From Paraplanobispora takensis (lineage in GTDB: Bacteria; Actinomycetota; Actinomycetes; Streptosporangiales; Streptosporangiaceae): a DNA stretch of 64,000 nt. Shown piece by piece: positions 8,480 to 18,998 of this stretch (position 1 is its first letter; each line of letters begins with the position of its first letter). The notes below the pieces were generated by a model. The model made no database searches. It saw only the letters and a list, made by a program, of their open reading frames with translations, and had not been told where the DNA came from. A program made the position numbers and the translations under genes. Location: positions 186,001 to 250,000 of the forward strand of contig NZ_BOOK01000010.1 of assembly GCF_016863195.1 (NCBI RefSeq), given 5' to 3'.

Positions 8480-9919
8480 TCAGGTCTTGATGATGGCCGC
8501 CTTCTCCCTGGTGTACTCCAGCACCGCGTCGTGGCCGTAGCCGGAGTCCTTGACGCCGCCGAAGGGCAGGCCGGGCGGCATCTGCCGGAAGGTGTTCACC
8601 CAGACCGTCCCGGTCTGCAGGTCGCGCAGGAAGCGCTGGGCGCGCCCGAGGTCGCGGGTCCACAGGCCCGCCGCCAGTCCGTAGGCGGAGTCGTTGGAGA
8701 TCGCCAGCGCCTCGTCGTCGGTGTCGAAGGGGATGGCCACGGCCACCGGGCCGAAGATCTCCTCCTGGCAGACCCGCAGGGAGTTGTCGGTCGTGGTCAG
8801 CAGCGTCGGGGCGACCCAGTACCCGCCCGGCATGGACGGGACGACGTCCGCTCCCGTGGCGCCGCCGAACACCAGCTCGGCGCCCTCCTTCCCGGCGATC
8901 TCCAGGTAGGAGGTGACCCGCTCGTACTGCCCGGCGGAGACGATCGGGCCCATCGTGGTGGCCATGTCGAGGGGGTCGGCCAGCTTGATCTCCGAGGCGA
9001 TCGCGGTGATGCGCTCGATCATCTCCTCCCAGACCGGGCGGTGGATCAGGATGCGCGACCCGGCCACGCAGACCTGGCCGGCGTTGCCGGTGTAGACCGA
9101 GTCGACCGTCACGCCCCGGGCCGCCGCGTCGAGGTCGGCGTCGGAGAAGACGATGTTCGGCGACTTGCCGCCCAGCTCGAAGGTGAGCGGCTTGAGCGCG
9201 TCGGCGCTGGCCCGGGTGATGGCCTGGCCGGTCTGGGTGGAGCCGGTGAGGCTGACCTTGTTCACCCCCCGGTGCCGCACCAGCGGGTCGCCCACGTCCT
9301 CGCCCAGGCCGCTGACGATGTTGAGCACGCCGGGCGGCAGCACCTCGGCCAGCAGCTCGCCCAGCCGCAGCACGGAGGCGCAGGCCTGCTCGGCGGGCTT
9401 GACGATGACGGTGTTGCCCGCCGCGAGCGCGTAGGCCGCCTTGGCGGAGAAGGTCGAGACGGGGGAGTTCCACGGGATGATGCACACCGCCACGCCGTAC
9501 GGCTCCCGCCGGGTCAGGCCCATGCTGTCCGGTCCGAGGATCACCGTCTCGCCCTTGACCGCCTCCAGCACCTGGCCTGCGGCGATCTGCCACAGGTGGG
9601 TCATGCCGGGCAGGTCCTTCTTCAGGGTGTCGCGCAGGATGCGGCCGTTGTCGGTGGTCTCGATCCTGGCCAGTTCCTCGGCGTGCCCGGCGAACACCTC
9701 CGCCACCTTGCGCAGGAAGTGCGCCCTGCCGAGGGCGGGCATGCCCGACCACGCCGGGAACGCGGCGCGCGCCGCCGCCACCGCCGCCTCGGCGTCGGCC
9801 CTCCCGCTCGCCGGGACGCGGGCCCACACCTCGCCGGTCGCCGGGTTGACCGAGTCCAGGGTGCGGCCGTCGGCGGCGGGCACCAGCCGTCCGCCGATCA
9901 GGTTGCGGTACTCGTTCAC
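8480..9919 (-). CDS. NAD(P)-dependent aldehyde dehydrogenase
   Basis: A 479-residue aldehyde dehydrogenase that oxidises an aldehyde to the carboxylate in the cytoplasm. Visible residues are N151 in IIPWNSP, E248 in TFELGGKSP and the nucleophile C284 in GNAGQVCVAGSR, with VSLTGSTQTG for cofactor binding and EEIFGPVAVAIPF near the C-terminus. Length and motif order are canonical. It is the first gene of a leftward pair with the fused acyl-CoA dehydrogenase, which suggests breakdown of an aliphatic or terpenoid-like compound through an acid and its CoA ester, although no acyl-CoA ligase is adjacent. A 14-bp palindrome lies just upstream of the start. Confidence 0.93.
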   Translation of the reverse strand: MNEYRNLIGGRLVPAADGRTLDSVNPATGEVWARVPASGRADAEAAVAAARAAFPAWSGMPALGRAHFLRKVAEVFAGHAEELARIETTDNGRILRDTLKKDLPGMTHLWQIAAGQVLEAVKGETVILGPDSMGLTRREPYGVAVCIIPWNSPVSTFSAKAAYALAAGNTVIVKPAEQACASVLRLGELLAEVLPPGVLNIVSGLGEDVGDPLVRHRGVNKVSLTGSTQTGQAITRASADALKPLTFELGGKSPNIVFSDADLDAAARGVTVDSVYTGNAGQVCVAGSRILIHRPVWEEMIERITAIASEIKLADPLDMATTMGPIVSAGQYERVTSYLEIAGKEGAELVFGGATGADVVPSMPGGYWVAPTLLTTTDNSLRVCQEEIFGPVAVAIPFDTDDEALAISNDSAYGLAAGLWTRDLGRAQRFLRDLQTGTVWVNTFRQMPPGLPFGGVKDSGYGHDAVLEYTREKAAIIKT

Positions 9920-9955
9920 GCTTCAACTCCCGCGTCAGCCGTACGGAAACGTAAC

Positions 9956-9969
9956 CAAGCGTACGCTTG
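9956..9969 (-). promoter_or_regulatory. 14-bp palindromic operator before aldehyde dehydrogenase
   Basis: CAAGCGTACGCTTG is a perfect palindrome 37 nt upstream of the aldehyde dehydrogenase start. The AAGC...GCTT arrangement resembles TetR-family operators of actinobacterial catabolic genes. No regulator gene is adjacent, so the protein that binds is unknown. Confidence 0.65.
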
Positions 9970-10000
9970 CTTGAGGCGGGAGGGGAAGGACGCGGGCCGG

Positions 10001-10366
10001 CTACTGCCGCTGGCTCCTGCTGAAGGCGAAGTTCACCGCGGCGATGCCGCCCCAGATGATCGCGATCACGACCAGGGACCGGTCGGTGAAGGTCAGCGCG
10101 ACCGTCGAGAGCACGCCCAGGACGATGGAGACGATCGACAGGGCGAGCCGCTGGCCCGCGGCCACCGAGGGGCGGATCGCCGGGGCCAGCTTGCCGGCCT
10201 GGCGGGCGATCCGCTCGTCGACCCTGCGGTCGATCTCCAGGTCCACCTTCTCCAGGAAGCCCTCGATCAGGGAGTCCTCGAATTCGGGACCGAGGTCGCG
10301 GCGGGCCGCGACCGTGGCGCGCAGCTCGTTTCCGGCGGAGGGGGATCCGGGGGAGGATGACGTCAT
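10001..10366 (-). CDS. Two-helix membrane protein of unknown function
   Basis: A 121-residue protein with a charged soluble N-terminal half (RRDLGPEFEDSLIEGFLEKVDLEIDRRVDERIARQ), probably helical, and two C-terminal membrane segments (LALSIVSIVLGVLSTVALTF and LVVIAIIWGGIAAVNFAFS). Proteins of this design are frequent in actinomycetes and have no assigned role. The start is ATG 10366 (MTSSSPGSPS). The long open frame upstream of it has non-protein-like composition. It is a single gene; the stretch upstream (10367-10400) is AT-rich with GATATATCG, which is promoter-like. Confidence 0.75.
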   Translation of the reverse strand: MTSSSPGSPSAGNELRATVAARRDLGPEFEDSLIEGFLEKVDLEIDRRVDERIARQAGKLAPAIRPSVAAGQRLALSIVSIVLGVLSTVALTFTDRSLVVIAIIWGGIAAVNFAFSRSQRQ

Positions 10367-10452
10367 GGTCGAGATATATCGTTTTGTTGGGGTTCTGTCC
10401 ACCAACAGAGGATTTCTGAATGGGTGTCCTCCGGCCGGCGGGCCTCGGCGGG

Positions 10453-11175
10453 TCAGCCGGGCTCGCGGACGTACCGGGTGAACAGGAAGCCCTCCTCCTC
10501 CAGGACGTGGGCCAGCCGCAGCCGGGCCAGGACGTCGGCGCCGTGCAGGATCCGCGAGGCGGCCCCGCCGATCAGCATCGGGCTGACCGTCAGGCAGACC
10601 TCGTCGACCAGCCCGGCCTCCGCCAGCTGCCCGTTGATCCGCGCCCCGCCCTCGCACAGCACCCGGGTCAGGCCCCGGTCGTGCAGTTCCCCGAGCGCCG
10701 CCGCCAGGTCCACCCGCTCGTCCCCGGCCACGATCACGTCGGCGTGCCGGGCGGCCTCGGCACGCCGGTCCGCCGGCGCCGCCCCGCAGGTGACGACGAT
10801 CGTGCGCGCGTCCGGCGCGGCCTCGGTGAAGAGCGCGGAGGCCAGGTCCAGCTCCAGCCGCCGGGTGACCACCGCCACCGGCGGGGCGGCCGGACGGCCC
10901 TCGCGCAGCGGCAGCCACGACGCCCTCGGCCGGGCGGGGCCGTACCCCTCGTCGCGGACGGTCGAGGCGCCCGCCACGATCACGTCGGCCAGCCCGCGCA
11001 GCACCCCGAAGACGCGCTTGTCACCCGCCCCGGACAGGCCGCCGGACAGGCCCTTGAGCCAGGTCCCGCCGTCGGTGCTGGCCACCATGTTGAGCCGGGT
11101 GCAGGGGCCGCCGGGGTAGGCGTAGACCCGGGCAAGGTCGACGTCATCGGTGGTCTCCGGATGGATGAGGCGCAT
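10453..11175 (-). CDS. RibD C-terminal domain (pyrimidine reductase-like) protein
   Basis: A 240-residue stand-alone reductase of the RibD C-terminal/dihydrofolate reductase-like fold. It shows LNMVASTDGGTW, the NADPH-binding DVIVAGASTVRDEGYGP, and CEGGARINGQLAEAGLVDE, all typical of riboflavin-pathway 5-amino-6-(5-phosphoribosylamino)uracil reductases. The deaminase domain of bifunctional RibD is absent. Many actinomycetes carry such single-domain paralogues outside the rib operon, so an unrelated reductase role is as likely as riboflavin synthesis. ATG start at 11175; transcribed alone. Confidence 0.85.
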   Translation of the reverse strand: MRLIHPETTDDVDLARVYAYPGGPCTRLNMVASTDGGTWLKGLSGGLSGAGDKRVFGVLRGLADVIVAGASTVRDEGYGPARPRASWLPLREGRPAAPPVAVVTRRLELDLASALFTEAAPDARTIVVTCGAAPADRRAEAARHADVIVAGDERVDLAAALGELHDRGLTRVLCEGGARINGQLAEAGLVDEVCLTVSPMLIGGAASRILHGADVLARLRLAHVLEEEGFLFTRYVREPG

Positions 11176-11278
11176 TCCCCCACCTTGTCACAGGCCCGGC
11201 GATAACGGATTCGACGCCGGTGGTGACTTCCGGCGCCCGCCGTTACATCATTCCTCACAGGAGATCAGGGAGGGCCGT

Positions 11279-11683
11279 GTGGGGTTGGCCGCGATCGTGA
11301 CATGGTTGATCACTGCGACGGTGGGGATCTATCTGCTGTACCTGTGGCTGTCGGGCGGCGGCCTGCGCCGGCAGGCGGCCAAGGTCACCCGCTTCCCCGC
11401 GACCCTGGTCTTCTCGCATCCGATCCTGGCGGTCTCCGCGCTGGGCTGCTGGATCGCCTACGTCCTGACCTCCGAGCGGGTCTTCGCCTGGGTGTCCTTC
11501 GCCGTGCTCACGCTGGCCGCCGTTCTGGGCTTCGCCATGTTCACCCGCTGGCTCGGCGGCGGCCGCCACGCCCGCGGCGCCGAGAACGGCTTCCCCCTGA
11601 TCGCGGTGCTGCTGCACGGCGTGGCCGCGCTGACGACGTTCGTCCTGGTCCTGCTGACCGCCGCCGTCGCCACGGGGGCGTGA
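11279..11683 (+). CDS. Small four-helix membrane protein
   Basis: A 134-residue protein made almost entirely of four hydrophobic helices (about residues 3-27, 42-62, 66-92 and 108-133), with short polar loops such as GGRHARGAENG. The start is GTG 11279, with GGGAGG 5-6 nt upstream. The open frame continues further left but that part has no membrane or conserved character. It ends 10 nt before the convergent glgX stop. I do not recognise the family or function. Confidence 0.75.
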   Translation: MGLAAIVTWLITATVGIYLLYLWLSGGGLRRQAAKVTRFPATLVFSHPILAVSALGCWIAYVLTSERVFAWVSFAVLTLAAVLGFAMFTRWLGGGRHARGAENGFPLIAVLLHGVAALTTFVLVLLTAAVATGA

Positions 11684-11693
11684 CACGTCCCCG

Positions 11694-13817
<2,124 letters not shown>

Positions 13818-13961
13818 ATGACCCTATTCTCCTCCAGTCCGGGATTCGTCGCAGGGTGTTGACTCTTTTGTCACCTTCACCGGTCACGGGAAACGTGGCT
13901 TTCAGGGCGGACCTGGCATGCCCCATCGCAAGTCCGGACAGACCAGCCGATGCGCCGGGGC

Positions 13962-13997
13962 CGGTCATGCGCGCCCCGGTGGGGGCGCGCATGACCG
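13962..13997. terminator. Strong 16-bp hairpin terminator after the OsmC gene
   Basis: CGGTCATGCGCGCCCC (13962-13977) pairs perfectly with GGGGCGCGCATGACCG (13982-13997) across a 4-nt loop (GGTG). It begins 13 nt past the stop of the leftward OsmC gene and precedes glgX, so it should end the OsmC transcript. No T-run is present. Confidence 0.75.
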
Positions 13998-14010
13998 CGG
14001 AGTGCGACGA

Positions 14011-14439
14011 TCAGCTCAGCAGCTCGGCGTTGAGCGTGATCGTGGTGCCCCCCAGCGCCTTGCTCACCGGGCAGTTGGCCTTGGCCGTCTCGGCCGCGGT
14101 CTGGAACTGCTCGGCGGTGAGTCCCGGAACCTGGGCGCGCACAGACAAGACGATCCCGGTGATGCCCTCACCCGGCTGGAAGGTCACCTCGGCCTTCGTC
14201 TCCACGGACTGCGGCGGGGTGCCCGCCTGGGCGAGCCCGTGCGACAGCGCCATCGAGAAGCAGGAGGAGTGCGCGGCCGCGATGAGCTCCTCGGGGGAGG
14301 TCTTGCCGTTGGCCTGCTCGGCGCGGGAGGGCCAGGACACGTCGAACGTGCCGACGCCGGAGGAGTCCAGCGACACGGTGCCGGAGCCGTCGAGCAGCGC
14401 GCCCTTCCAGTTGGTGGTCGCGATGCGTGTCGTCGCCAT
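14011..14439 (-). CDS. OsmC-family peroxiredoxin
   Basis: A 142-residue OsmC/Ohr-type thiol peroxidase that reduces organic hydroperoxides. The two redox cysteines are in AAHSSCFSMALSHGL and KANCPVSKALGG. The N-terminal ATTNWKGALLDGSGTVSLDSSG and the SPEELIAAAHSSCFSM block favour the OsmC rather than the Ohr branch. The start is ATG 14439 with AAAGGGA upstream. It is a monocistronic gene ended by a strong hairpin. Confidence 0.92.
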   Translation of the reverse strand: MATTRIATTNWKGALLDGSGTVSLDSSGVGTFDVSWPSRAEQANGKTSPEELIAAAHSSCFSMALSHGLAQAGTPPQSVETKAEVTFQPGEGITGIVLSVRAQVPGLTAEQFQTAAETAKANCPVSKALGGTTITLNAELLS

Positions 14440-14526
14440 GGCGATGTCCCTTTCGATTGGTTAGGTGTTCATGAGCGAACATACGCCGTCCGCGTGTGAC
14501 GGCATGTGCCCGGGAGGGGCCGGAGG

Positions 14527-15969
14527 TCACAGACCGCTGACGAGATCCCTGGCGTAGTCGTCGTCGCTTTCGGCCAGCACCCGCTCGACGCCCGTCCTGG
14601 CCCGCGGGTCGCCCCGCTCGGCCAGGCCCCGCGCGGCCTCGGCCACCGTGTTCAGGTCCTCGTCGGCGAGCCGGGCGGCCAGCGCGTCGCGGATCTGCGG
14701 TCCGTCCTGGTCGAGGCCGGCCAGGCCCATGGTCGCCCAGTCGCGGACGTCGTCGTCGGGGTCCTCGGTCATCGCGATGAGCAGGGCGAGCCCCTCGTCG
14801 TGGCCGGGCGGCAGGACCGCGGCCAGCGCGGCGGGATCGGCCTCGGTGCGGGTCCAGCCCTCGGTCGTGACGATCCTCAGCACCTCGGGCAGGGCGCGGG
14901 GGTCGGCGTGGTGGCCGAGCGCCCCGAGCACCGAGCGCAGCACCCGCTCGTCGCCCTCGGTGACCGCCATGCGCCGCAGGACGGGCAGCGACTCCTCGAC
15001 GAAGGGCTTGTCGTCCTCGGTGAAGCCGAACTGCGACAGCACGTCGACGGCGAACTCGCGCTTGCGCGGGTCGTCGCTGGCGCACAGCCCGACGGCGTCC
15101 TCGAAGGTGTGCCGGTCGCCGCGCCGGCTCAGCGCGCCCGCCACGGCCCACCAGGTCTCGGCCTCCTCGTCGAGGTCCCGGTACGGCAGCGCCCGCTCGA
15201 CCATCTCCTCGAAGGGCGTCAGCTCGCCCGTCGCCTCCTCCAGCAGGGTCGCCACCGCCGCGTGCCCACGCTGGCTCTGCACCTCGGCCAGGACCGCGCC
15301 CTCGGCGTCCAGGGCCCTGACGGTCACCAGGTCGGTGCCGTCCTCGGCGCGCGTGCGGCCCACGACGATCCCGGCGTCCTGCGGCACCCGGTCGGAGATC
15401 TGCTCCAGCAGCGCGTTCTCCAGCTGGACGCCGAGCCAGTCGTAGGCGATGGCCAGCGGCGTGTCGCCGTCGCCGTCCGGCCGCCCGGGATCTGCCCCGG
15501 CCTCCAGCAGCGCCCGCACCGCGCCCGGCGCGCCGCGCCGGGCGGCCAGGGTCAGCGCGGTCTCGCCGTCGTCGTTGGCGTCCTCGGCCGAGGCTCCGGC
15601 CTCCAGCAGCAGCCGGAGCATGTCGGCGTGCCCGTTGGCGGCGGCCCAGAGCACCGGGGACCAGCCGTGGTCCTCGCGCCCGGCCGGGTCCGCCCCGGCG
15701 TCCATCAGGGCCTGGGCCGCCTCGCCGCGGTTCAGGGCCGCGGCGGCGCACAGCGGCAGCCCCTCGTCCTGACCGCCGCTGCGCCGGTCGGGGTCGGCCC
15801 CGGCGGCCAGCAGCATCCGCACCAGGTCGGCCCGGCCGCCGTCCGCCGCCCGGTAGAGGGCGGTCGGGTCCTTCTCATCCGCCGGATCCGCGGGCGTACC
15901 CGTCCGGAGCAGACGTCCGATCCGCTCGGCGTCGTTCTCGCCCACGGCGTCCAGAAGCTCTTCGTACAT
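14527..15969 (-). CDS. Ankyrin-repeat / HEAT-repeat protein
   Basis: A 480-residue cytoplasmic repeat protein. The first about 185 residues are ankyrin repeats (LYRAADGGRADLVRMLLAAGADP, VLWAAANGHADMLRLLLEAGAS, LTLAARRGAPGAVRALLEAGADP). The rest contains HEAT-like helical repeats (DDPRKREFAVDVLSQFG, DERVLRSVLGALGHHADPRALPEV, DDDVRDWATMGLAGL, DLNTVAEAARGLAERGDPRA). Both halves are binding scaffolds without catalytic residues, so the protein probably mediates a protein contact. The partner is unknown. ATG 15969; transcribed alone. Confidence 0.85.
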   Translation of the reverse strand: MYEELLDAVGENDAERIGRLLRTGTPADPADEKDPTALYRAADGGRADLVRMLLAAGADPDRRSGGQDEGLPLCAAAALNRGEAAQALMDAGADPAGREDHGWSPVLWAAANGHADMLRLLLEAGASAEDANDDGETALTLAARRGAPGAVRALLEAGADPGRPDGDGDTPLAIAYDWLGVQLENALLEQISDRVPQDAGIVVGRTRAEDGTDLVTVRALDAEGAVLAEVQSQRGHAAVATLLEEATGELTPFEEMVERALPYRDLDEEAETWWAVAGALSRRGDRHTFEDAVGLCASDDPRKREFAVDVLSQFGFTEDDKPFVEESLPVLRRMAVTEGDERVLRSVLGALGHHADPRALPEVLRIVTTEGWTRTEADPAALAAVLPPGHDEGLALLIAMTEDPDDDVRDWATMGLAGLDQDGPQIRDALAARLADEDLNTVAEAARGLAERGDPRARTGVERVLAESDDDYARDLVSGL

Positions 15970-16086
15970 GTCTCCGGATCATAGGTGTCCGGCGATCGCG
16001 GCGGACGCGCGCTGCGCCGGTCGATGTATGGGCTTTCCTCCTTCGGGAGGATCTTTTCCCCGACGACTCGCGATATGTTGTGAGTT

Positions 16087-16851
16087 GTGAATGATCCGGG
16101 TGGAATCCGCGCGTCGGACGCCGAGCGCGAAGCCGTCGTCGAGCAACTACGTGTCGCCTCGGTCGAGGGACGGCTCACCCTGGGTGAGCTCACCGAACGC
16201 ACGGAGGCGGCCTACACCGCCGTCACCCAGGCCGAGCTGGCCGTCATCACCTCCGACCTGCCGGGGCTGGGATACACCCCGGCCCCCGCGCCCGTCCCGC
16301 ACAAGGAGGGCCGGTCGCGGCGCTGGTTCGTGGCGGTGATGGGCGACTCCAAGCGTCGCGGCAAGTGGCGGATCGACCAGGAGCTCGGCGCGGTGGCCGT
16401 GATGGGCGACGTCGTGCTGGACCTGCGCGAGGCCGAGGTGCGCACCGGCGTGGTCGACATCTCCGCCACCGCGGTCATGGGCGATGTCAAGATCATCGTC
16501 CCGGACGGGGTGGACGTCGAGCTCGAGGGCATCGCGATCATGGGGGACAAGAAGGTCCAGGTGATCGAGGCGCCCCCGGGGATGAACGTGCCGGTCGTCC
16601 GGATCAAGGCCTTCGCCCTGATGGGCGACATCAAGGTGATCGGCGACTCCCGGGCCGAGCCCGTCAAGAAGGCCTGGGCGGCCTGGCGGGAGCAGTGGCG
16701 CGAGCTGCGCGGGGAACTGACCGGCGAGCCGTACCGGCCGCTGCCCCCCGGTGCTCCCCACCCGCCGCAGGCGCCCGGGCACGGCCTCCACTCCCACCCC
16801 GGCCCGTACGGCGAGCGGGGCCACGGGTCCGGGTGGACGCACGGGCACTGA
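16087..16851 (+). CDS. DUF1707 protein with LiaF-like C-terminal domain
   Basis: A 254-residue protein. Residues about 6-58 are DUF1707 (IRASDAEREAVVEQLRVASVEGRLTLGELTERTEAAYTA), a short helical domain common in actinobacteria. Residues about 80-195 form a repetitive beta domain with the recurring VMGD motif (AVMGDSKRR, AVMGDVVLD, AVMGDVKIIVPDG, AIMGDKKVQV, ALMGDIKVI) of the LiaF-like/DUF2154 cell-envelope family. The tail is Pro/His/Gly-rich. Unlike many relatives it lacks a membrane helix. GTG start at 16087. It probably acts in envelope-stress sensing by family analogy. Confidence 0.85.
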   Translation: MNDPGGIRASDAEREAVVEQLRVASVEGRLTLGELTERTEAAYTAVTQAELAVITSDLPGLGYTPAPAPVPHKEGRSRRWFVAVMGDSKRRGKWRIDQELGAVAVMGDVVLDLREAEVRTGVVDISATAVMGDVKIIVPDGVDVELEGIAIMGDKKVQVIEAPPGMNVPVVRIKAFALMGDIKVIGDSRAEPVKKAWAAWREQWRELRGELTGEPYRPLPPGAPHPPQAPGHGLHSHPGPYGERGHGSGWTHGH

Positions 16852-16903
16852 TCGCGATTTTCCCGGAGCGTGCAACGTCCGGCCCGGCCTGATCGGTAGT
16901 ACC

Positions 16904-16918
16904 CGGTGACAATCACCG
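16904..16918 (+). promoter_or_regulatory. Inverted repeat before the sigma factor gene
   Basis: CGGTGA and TCACCG flank a 3-nt spacer (CAA), 18 nt upstream of the sigma factor start. It could be an operator or a 5' hairpin near the ribosome site GTGAGG. Confidence 0.4.
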
Positions 16919-16936
16919 AACAGTGAGGATCACCGC

Positions 16937-17449
16937 ATGCGTGATCGGGCCGACTTCGAGCGCTACGTCCGGCAACGCTCGGGCCGCCTGCTGCGCACCG
17001 CCTACCTCCTGTGCCGCGACTGGGGCACCGCGGAGGACCTGCTGCAGACGGCGCTGGCCAGGGCCTGGCTGGCCTGGCAGCGGGTCGGGGAGCACCCCGA
17101 CCCGTACGTGTACCGGATCCTGGCCAACACCCACGCCAACTGGTGGCGCAGGAGGTGGCGGGGCGAGGTGCCGACGGAGACGCTCCCGGACTCCGGCGGC
17201 GGTGATCCGGCCGCCGAGATGGGGGGCCGGGACGAGGTCCGCGTCATCCTGGCGGCGCTGCCCGCCCGGCAGCGGGCCGTGCTGGTGCTGCGCTATTTCG
17301 CGGACCTGCCCGACGCGCAGATCGCCGAGATCCTCGGCTGTTCGGTGGCCACCGTGCGCAGCCAGGCCGGAAGGGCCCTGGCCAAGTTGCGCGTCGACCC
17401 CGCGGCCCGGGCCGCGATCACCTCGGGGAGCCGAACCGATGATCACTGA
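16937..17449 (+). CDS. SigE-family ECF RNA polymerase sigma factor
   Basis: A 170-residue extracytoplasmic-function sigma factor. Region 2 runs from RDRADFERYVRQRSGRLLRTAYLLCRDWGTAEDLLQTALARAW, where DLLQTA is the core-binding segment. Region 4 is LPARQRAVLVLRYFADLPDAQIAEILGCSVATVRSQAGRALAKL. There is no region 3 or extra C-terminal domain. The YLLCRDWGTAEDLLQT style is that of the large SigE group of Streptomyces-like genomes. The next gene starts inside its last codons (11-nt overlap), so the two are translationally coupled and the partner is the likely regulator. Confidence 0.92.
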   Translation: MRDRADFERYVRQRSGRLLRTAYLLCRDWGTAEDLLQTALARAWLAWQRVGEHPDPYVYRILANTHANWWRRRWRGEVPTETLPDSGGGDPAAEMGGRDEVRVILAALPARQRAVLVLRYFADLPDAQIAEILGCSVATVRSQAGRALAKLRVDPAARAAITSGSRTDDH

Positions 17450-18170
17450 ATCCGACCTGCGTGAGTTGTTCGACCGGGAGAGCGGTGACGGTCCCGGCAG
17501 GGGCGTGACCGTCGCCGAGGTGGACCGGCGCGTGCGCCGGATCAGACGCCGCCGCGCCGGGCTGGCCGCCGGTGCGGCGGCCGTGGGACTGGCGGTCGCG
17601 GCGGTGTTCGTGCTCCCCTCCGGGAGCGCGGGCGTGGCTCCGCAGGAGGTCTGGAGCGGCGTCATTGCCCAGCCGTCGAAGCGGTACGGCGCTCGTCCCG
17701 TCTTCGACGTCGTCATGGACAAGCGGTTCTCCGCCATGGGGGAGCGGGTCGCCTTCGACCTGCCCCGGCTGTCGTCCGGGACGGTGTGGGCCCAGGTCTT
17801 CTGCCCGCGCGGCACCCGCGTCCTGTTCTGGGAGAACGGGAGGTACCGCCACGGTCCCCGGTGCGAGGAGGTCGCTCCGGACTCCGGCGGAGAGGGCACC
17901 TTCGCCTCCTTCGCGTTGCTGCACGGCGGTCTCAACCGGGTGGAGGTCGCGATGGTCCCCGAAGAGGCCGTCGAGCGGCTGGGCCGTTCCCCGATCGACG
18001 AACGGGACGCGCAGCGGGTCGTCGACGCCGCAGGAAAGAGCCGCGCCGACTTCCGGATCCGGATCACCGCGATGCGGGTGGAACCGTGTGACAGCGGACC
18101 GGACTGCCGGTTCGCGGACGAGCCCGTGCAGACCGTCGTGCCGCGGGTACCGGGCCCGGATCAGGACTGA
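17439..18170 (+). CDS. Membrane protein coupled to the ECF sigma factor, possible anti-sigma factor
   Basis: A 243-residue protein. A short cytoplasmic N-terminus (MITESDLRELFDRESGDGPGRG...) is followed by a basic stop-transfer RRIRRRR, one membrane helix (AGLAAGAAAVGLAVAAVFVLP) and a roughly 180-residue extracytoplasmic domain with cysteines at VFCPRGT, GPRCEEV and PCDSGPDCRF. The layout is that of a one-pass anti-sigma factor, but no zinc-binding HxxxCxxC motif is present, so it is not a ZAS-type protein. The ATG at 17439 overlaps the sigma gene by 11 nt. Sensing by the outer domain is inference. Confidence 0.75.
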   Translation: MITESDLRELFDRESGDGPGRGVTVAEVDRRVRRIRRRRAGLAAGAAAVGLAVAAVFVLPSGSAGVAPQEVWSGVIAQPSKRYGARPVFDVVMDKRFSAMGERVAFDLPRLSSGTVWAQVFCPRGTRVLFWENGRYRHGPRCEEVAPDSGGEGTFASFALLHGGLNRVEVAMVPEEAVERLGRSPIDERDAQRVVDAAGKSRADFRIRITAMRVEPCDSGPDCRFADEPVQTVVPRVPGPDQD

Positions 18171-18242
18171 GGCGCATCGGGACCAGGTCGCCGGGCTCCG
18201 TTCCCCGGGGAGTGCCACGACCGGCGGGGCGGGGGGCGAAGG

Positions 18243-18998
18243 TCAGGCGCTGGCCTGGCGGTCGTCCGCTCCCAGGGCCTGCTCGTAGCGTTCGAGCAGC
18301 ACGGAGGCGACCTCCGGGGCGGCGCCGAGCACGTCGGCGACGATCTGCGCGCCCGCGGCCAGGGTGCGCTCGCGCGTCCGGTCGGCGAAGTAGCCGGGGG
18401 CCAGCAGATAGGGGGAGACCACCACGCGGGGGGCTCCGGCCTCCAGCAGCCGCCGCACCTCCTGCTCGGGGGCGGGCTCGGCGGCCGAGGCGTAGGCCGC
18501 GCTCACCGACCACCAGCCGCGCCGCGCGGACCAGTCCGCGGCGATCGCGGCGACGGTGGCGTTGGCCCGGCGGTCGCTGGAGCCGGCCGAGAACAGGACC
18601 ACGGCGGTCTCCGGGTCGCCGGCCGCTACGCCCGCCTCGGTCAGGCGCCGCTCCAGGGCGTCGGTCAGCAGCGGGTGCGGGCCGAGCGTCGTGCCCCGGT
18701 GCACGCGCAGCCGCGGCTGCCTGGTCGCGACCTCGGCCAGCGCGCCGGGGATGTCGACCCGGCTGTGGTAGGCCTCGGTGAGCAGCAGGGGCAGCACCGC
18801 CGCCTCGGTCAGCCCGGACAGGGCGCCGGCGAGCGTCGGGGCGGAGTGGTCGAGGTAGGCGGCGCGCACGCGGATCTCCGGCCGCGAGCGCCGTACCGCC
18901 TCCAGCAGCTCCTCCACCGTCGCGGCGGCGCGCGGGTCACGCGACCCGTGCGCCACCGCCACCAGGGGGACCGGCCGTGCGAAGGAGCTCCGGCTCAC
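18243..18998 (-). CDS. Sirohydrochlorin chelatase (CbiX/SirB-like)
   Basis: A 251-residue class II chelatase with two homologous CbiX halves. The first begins LVAVAHGSRDPRAA, containing the metal-binding histidine, and has LPLLLTEAYHSRVDIP. The second has VLFSAGSSDRRANATV and VVVSPYLLAPGYFADRT. Its role is probably insertion of iron into sirohydrochlorin to give sirohaem, the cofactor of the sulfite reductase encoded three genes upstream. The start is the GTG at 18998, overlapping the cysH stop as GTGA. A longer open frame upstream lies inside cysH and is not used. Cobalt chelation for B12 cannot be excluded from sequence, but the operon argues for iron. Confidence 0.88.
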   Translation of the reverse strand: MSRSSFARPVPLVAVAHGSRDPRAAATVEELLEAVRRSRPEIRVRAAYLDHSAPTLAGALSGLTEAAVLPLLLTEAYHSRVDIPGALAEVATRQPRLRVHRGTTLGPHPLLTDALERRLTEAGVAAGDPETAVVLFSAGSSDRRANATVAAIAADWSARRGWWSVSAAYASAAEPAPEQEVRRLLEAGAPRVVVSPYLLAPGYFADRTRERTLAAGAQIVADVLGAAPEVASVLLERYEQALGADDRQASA

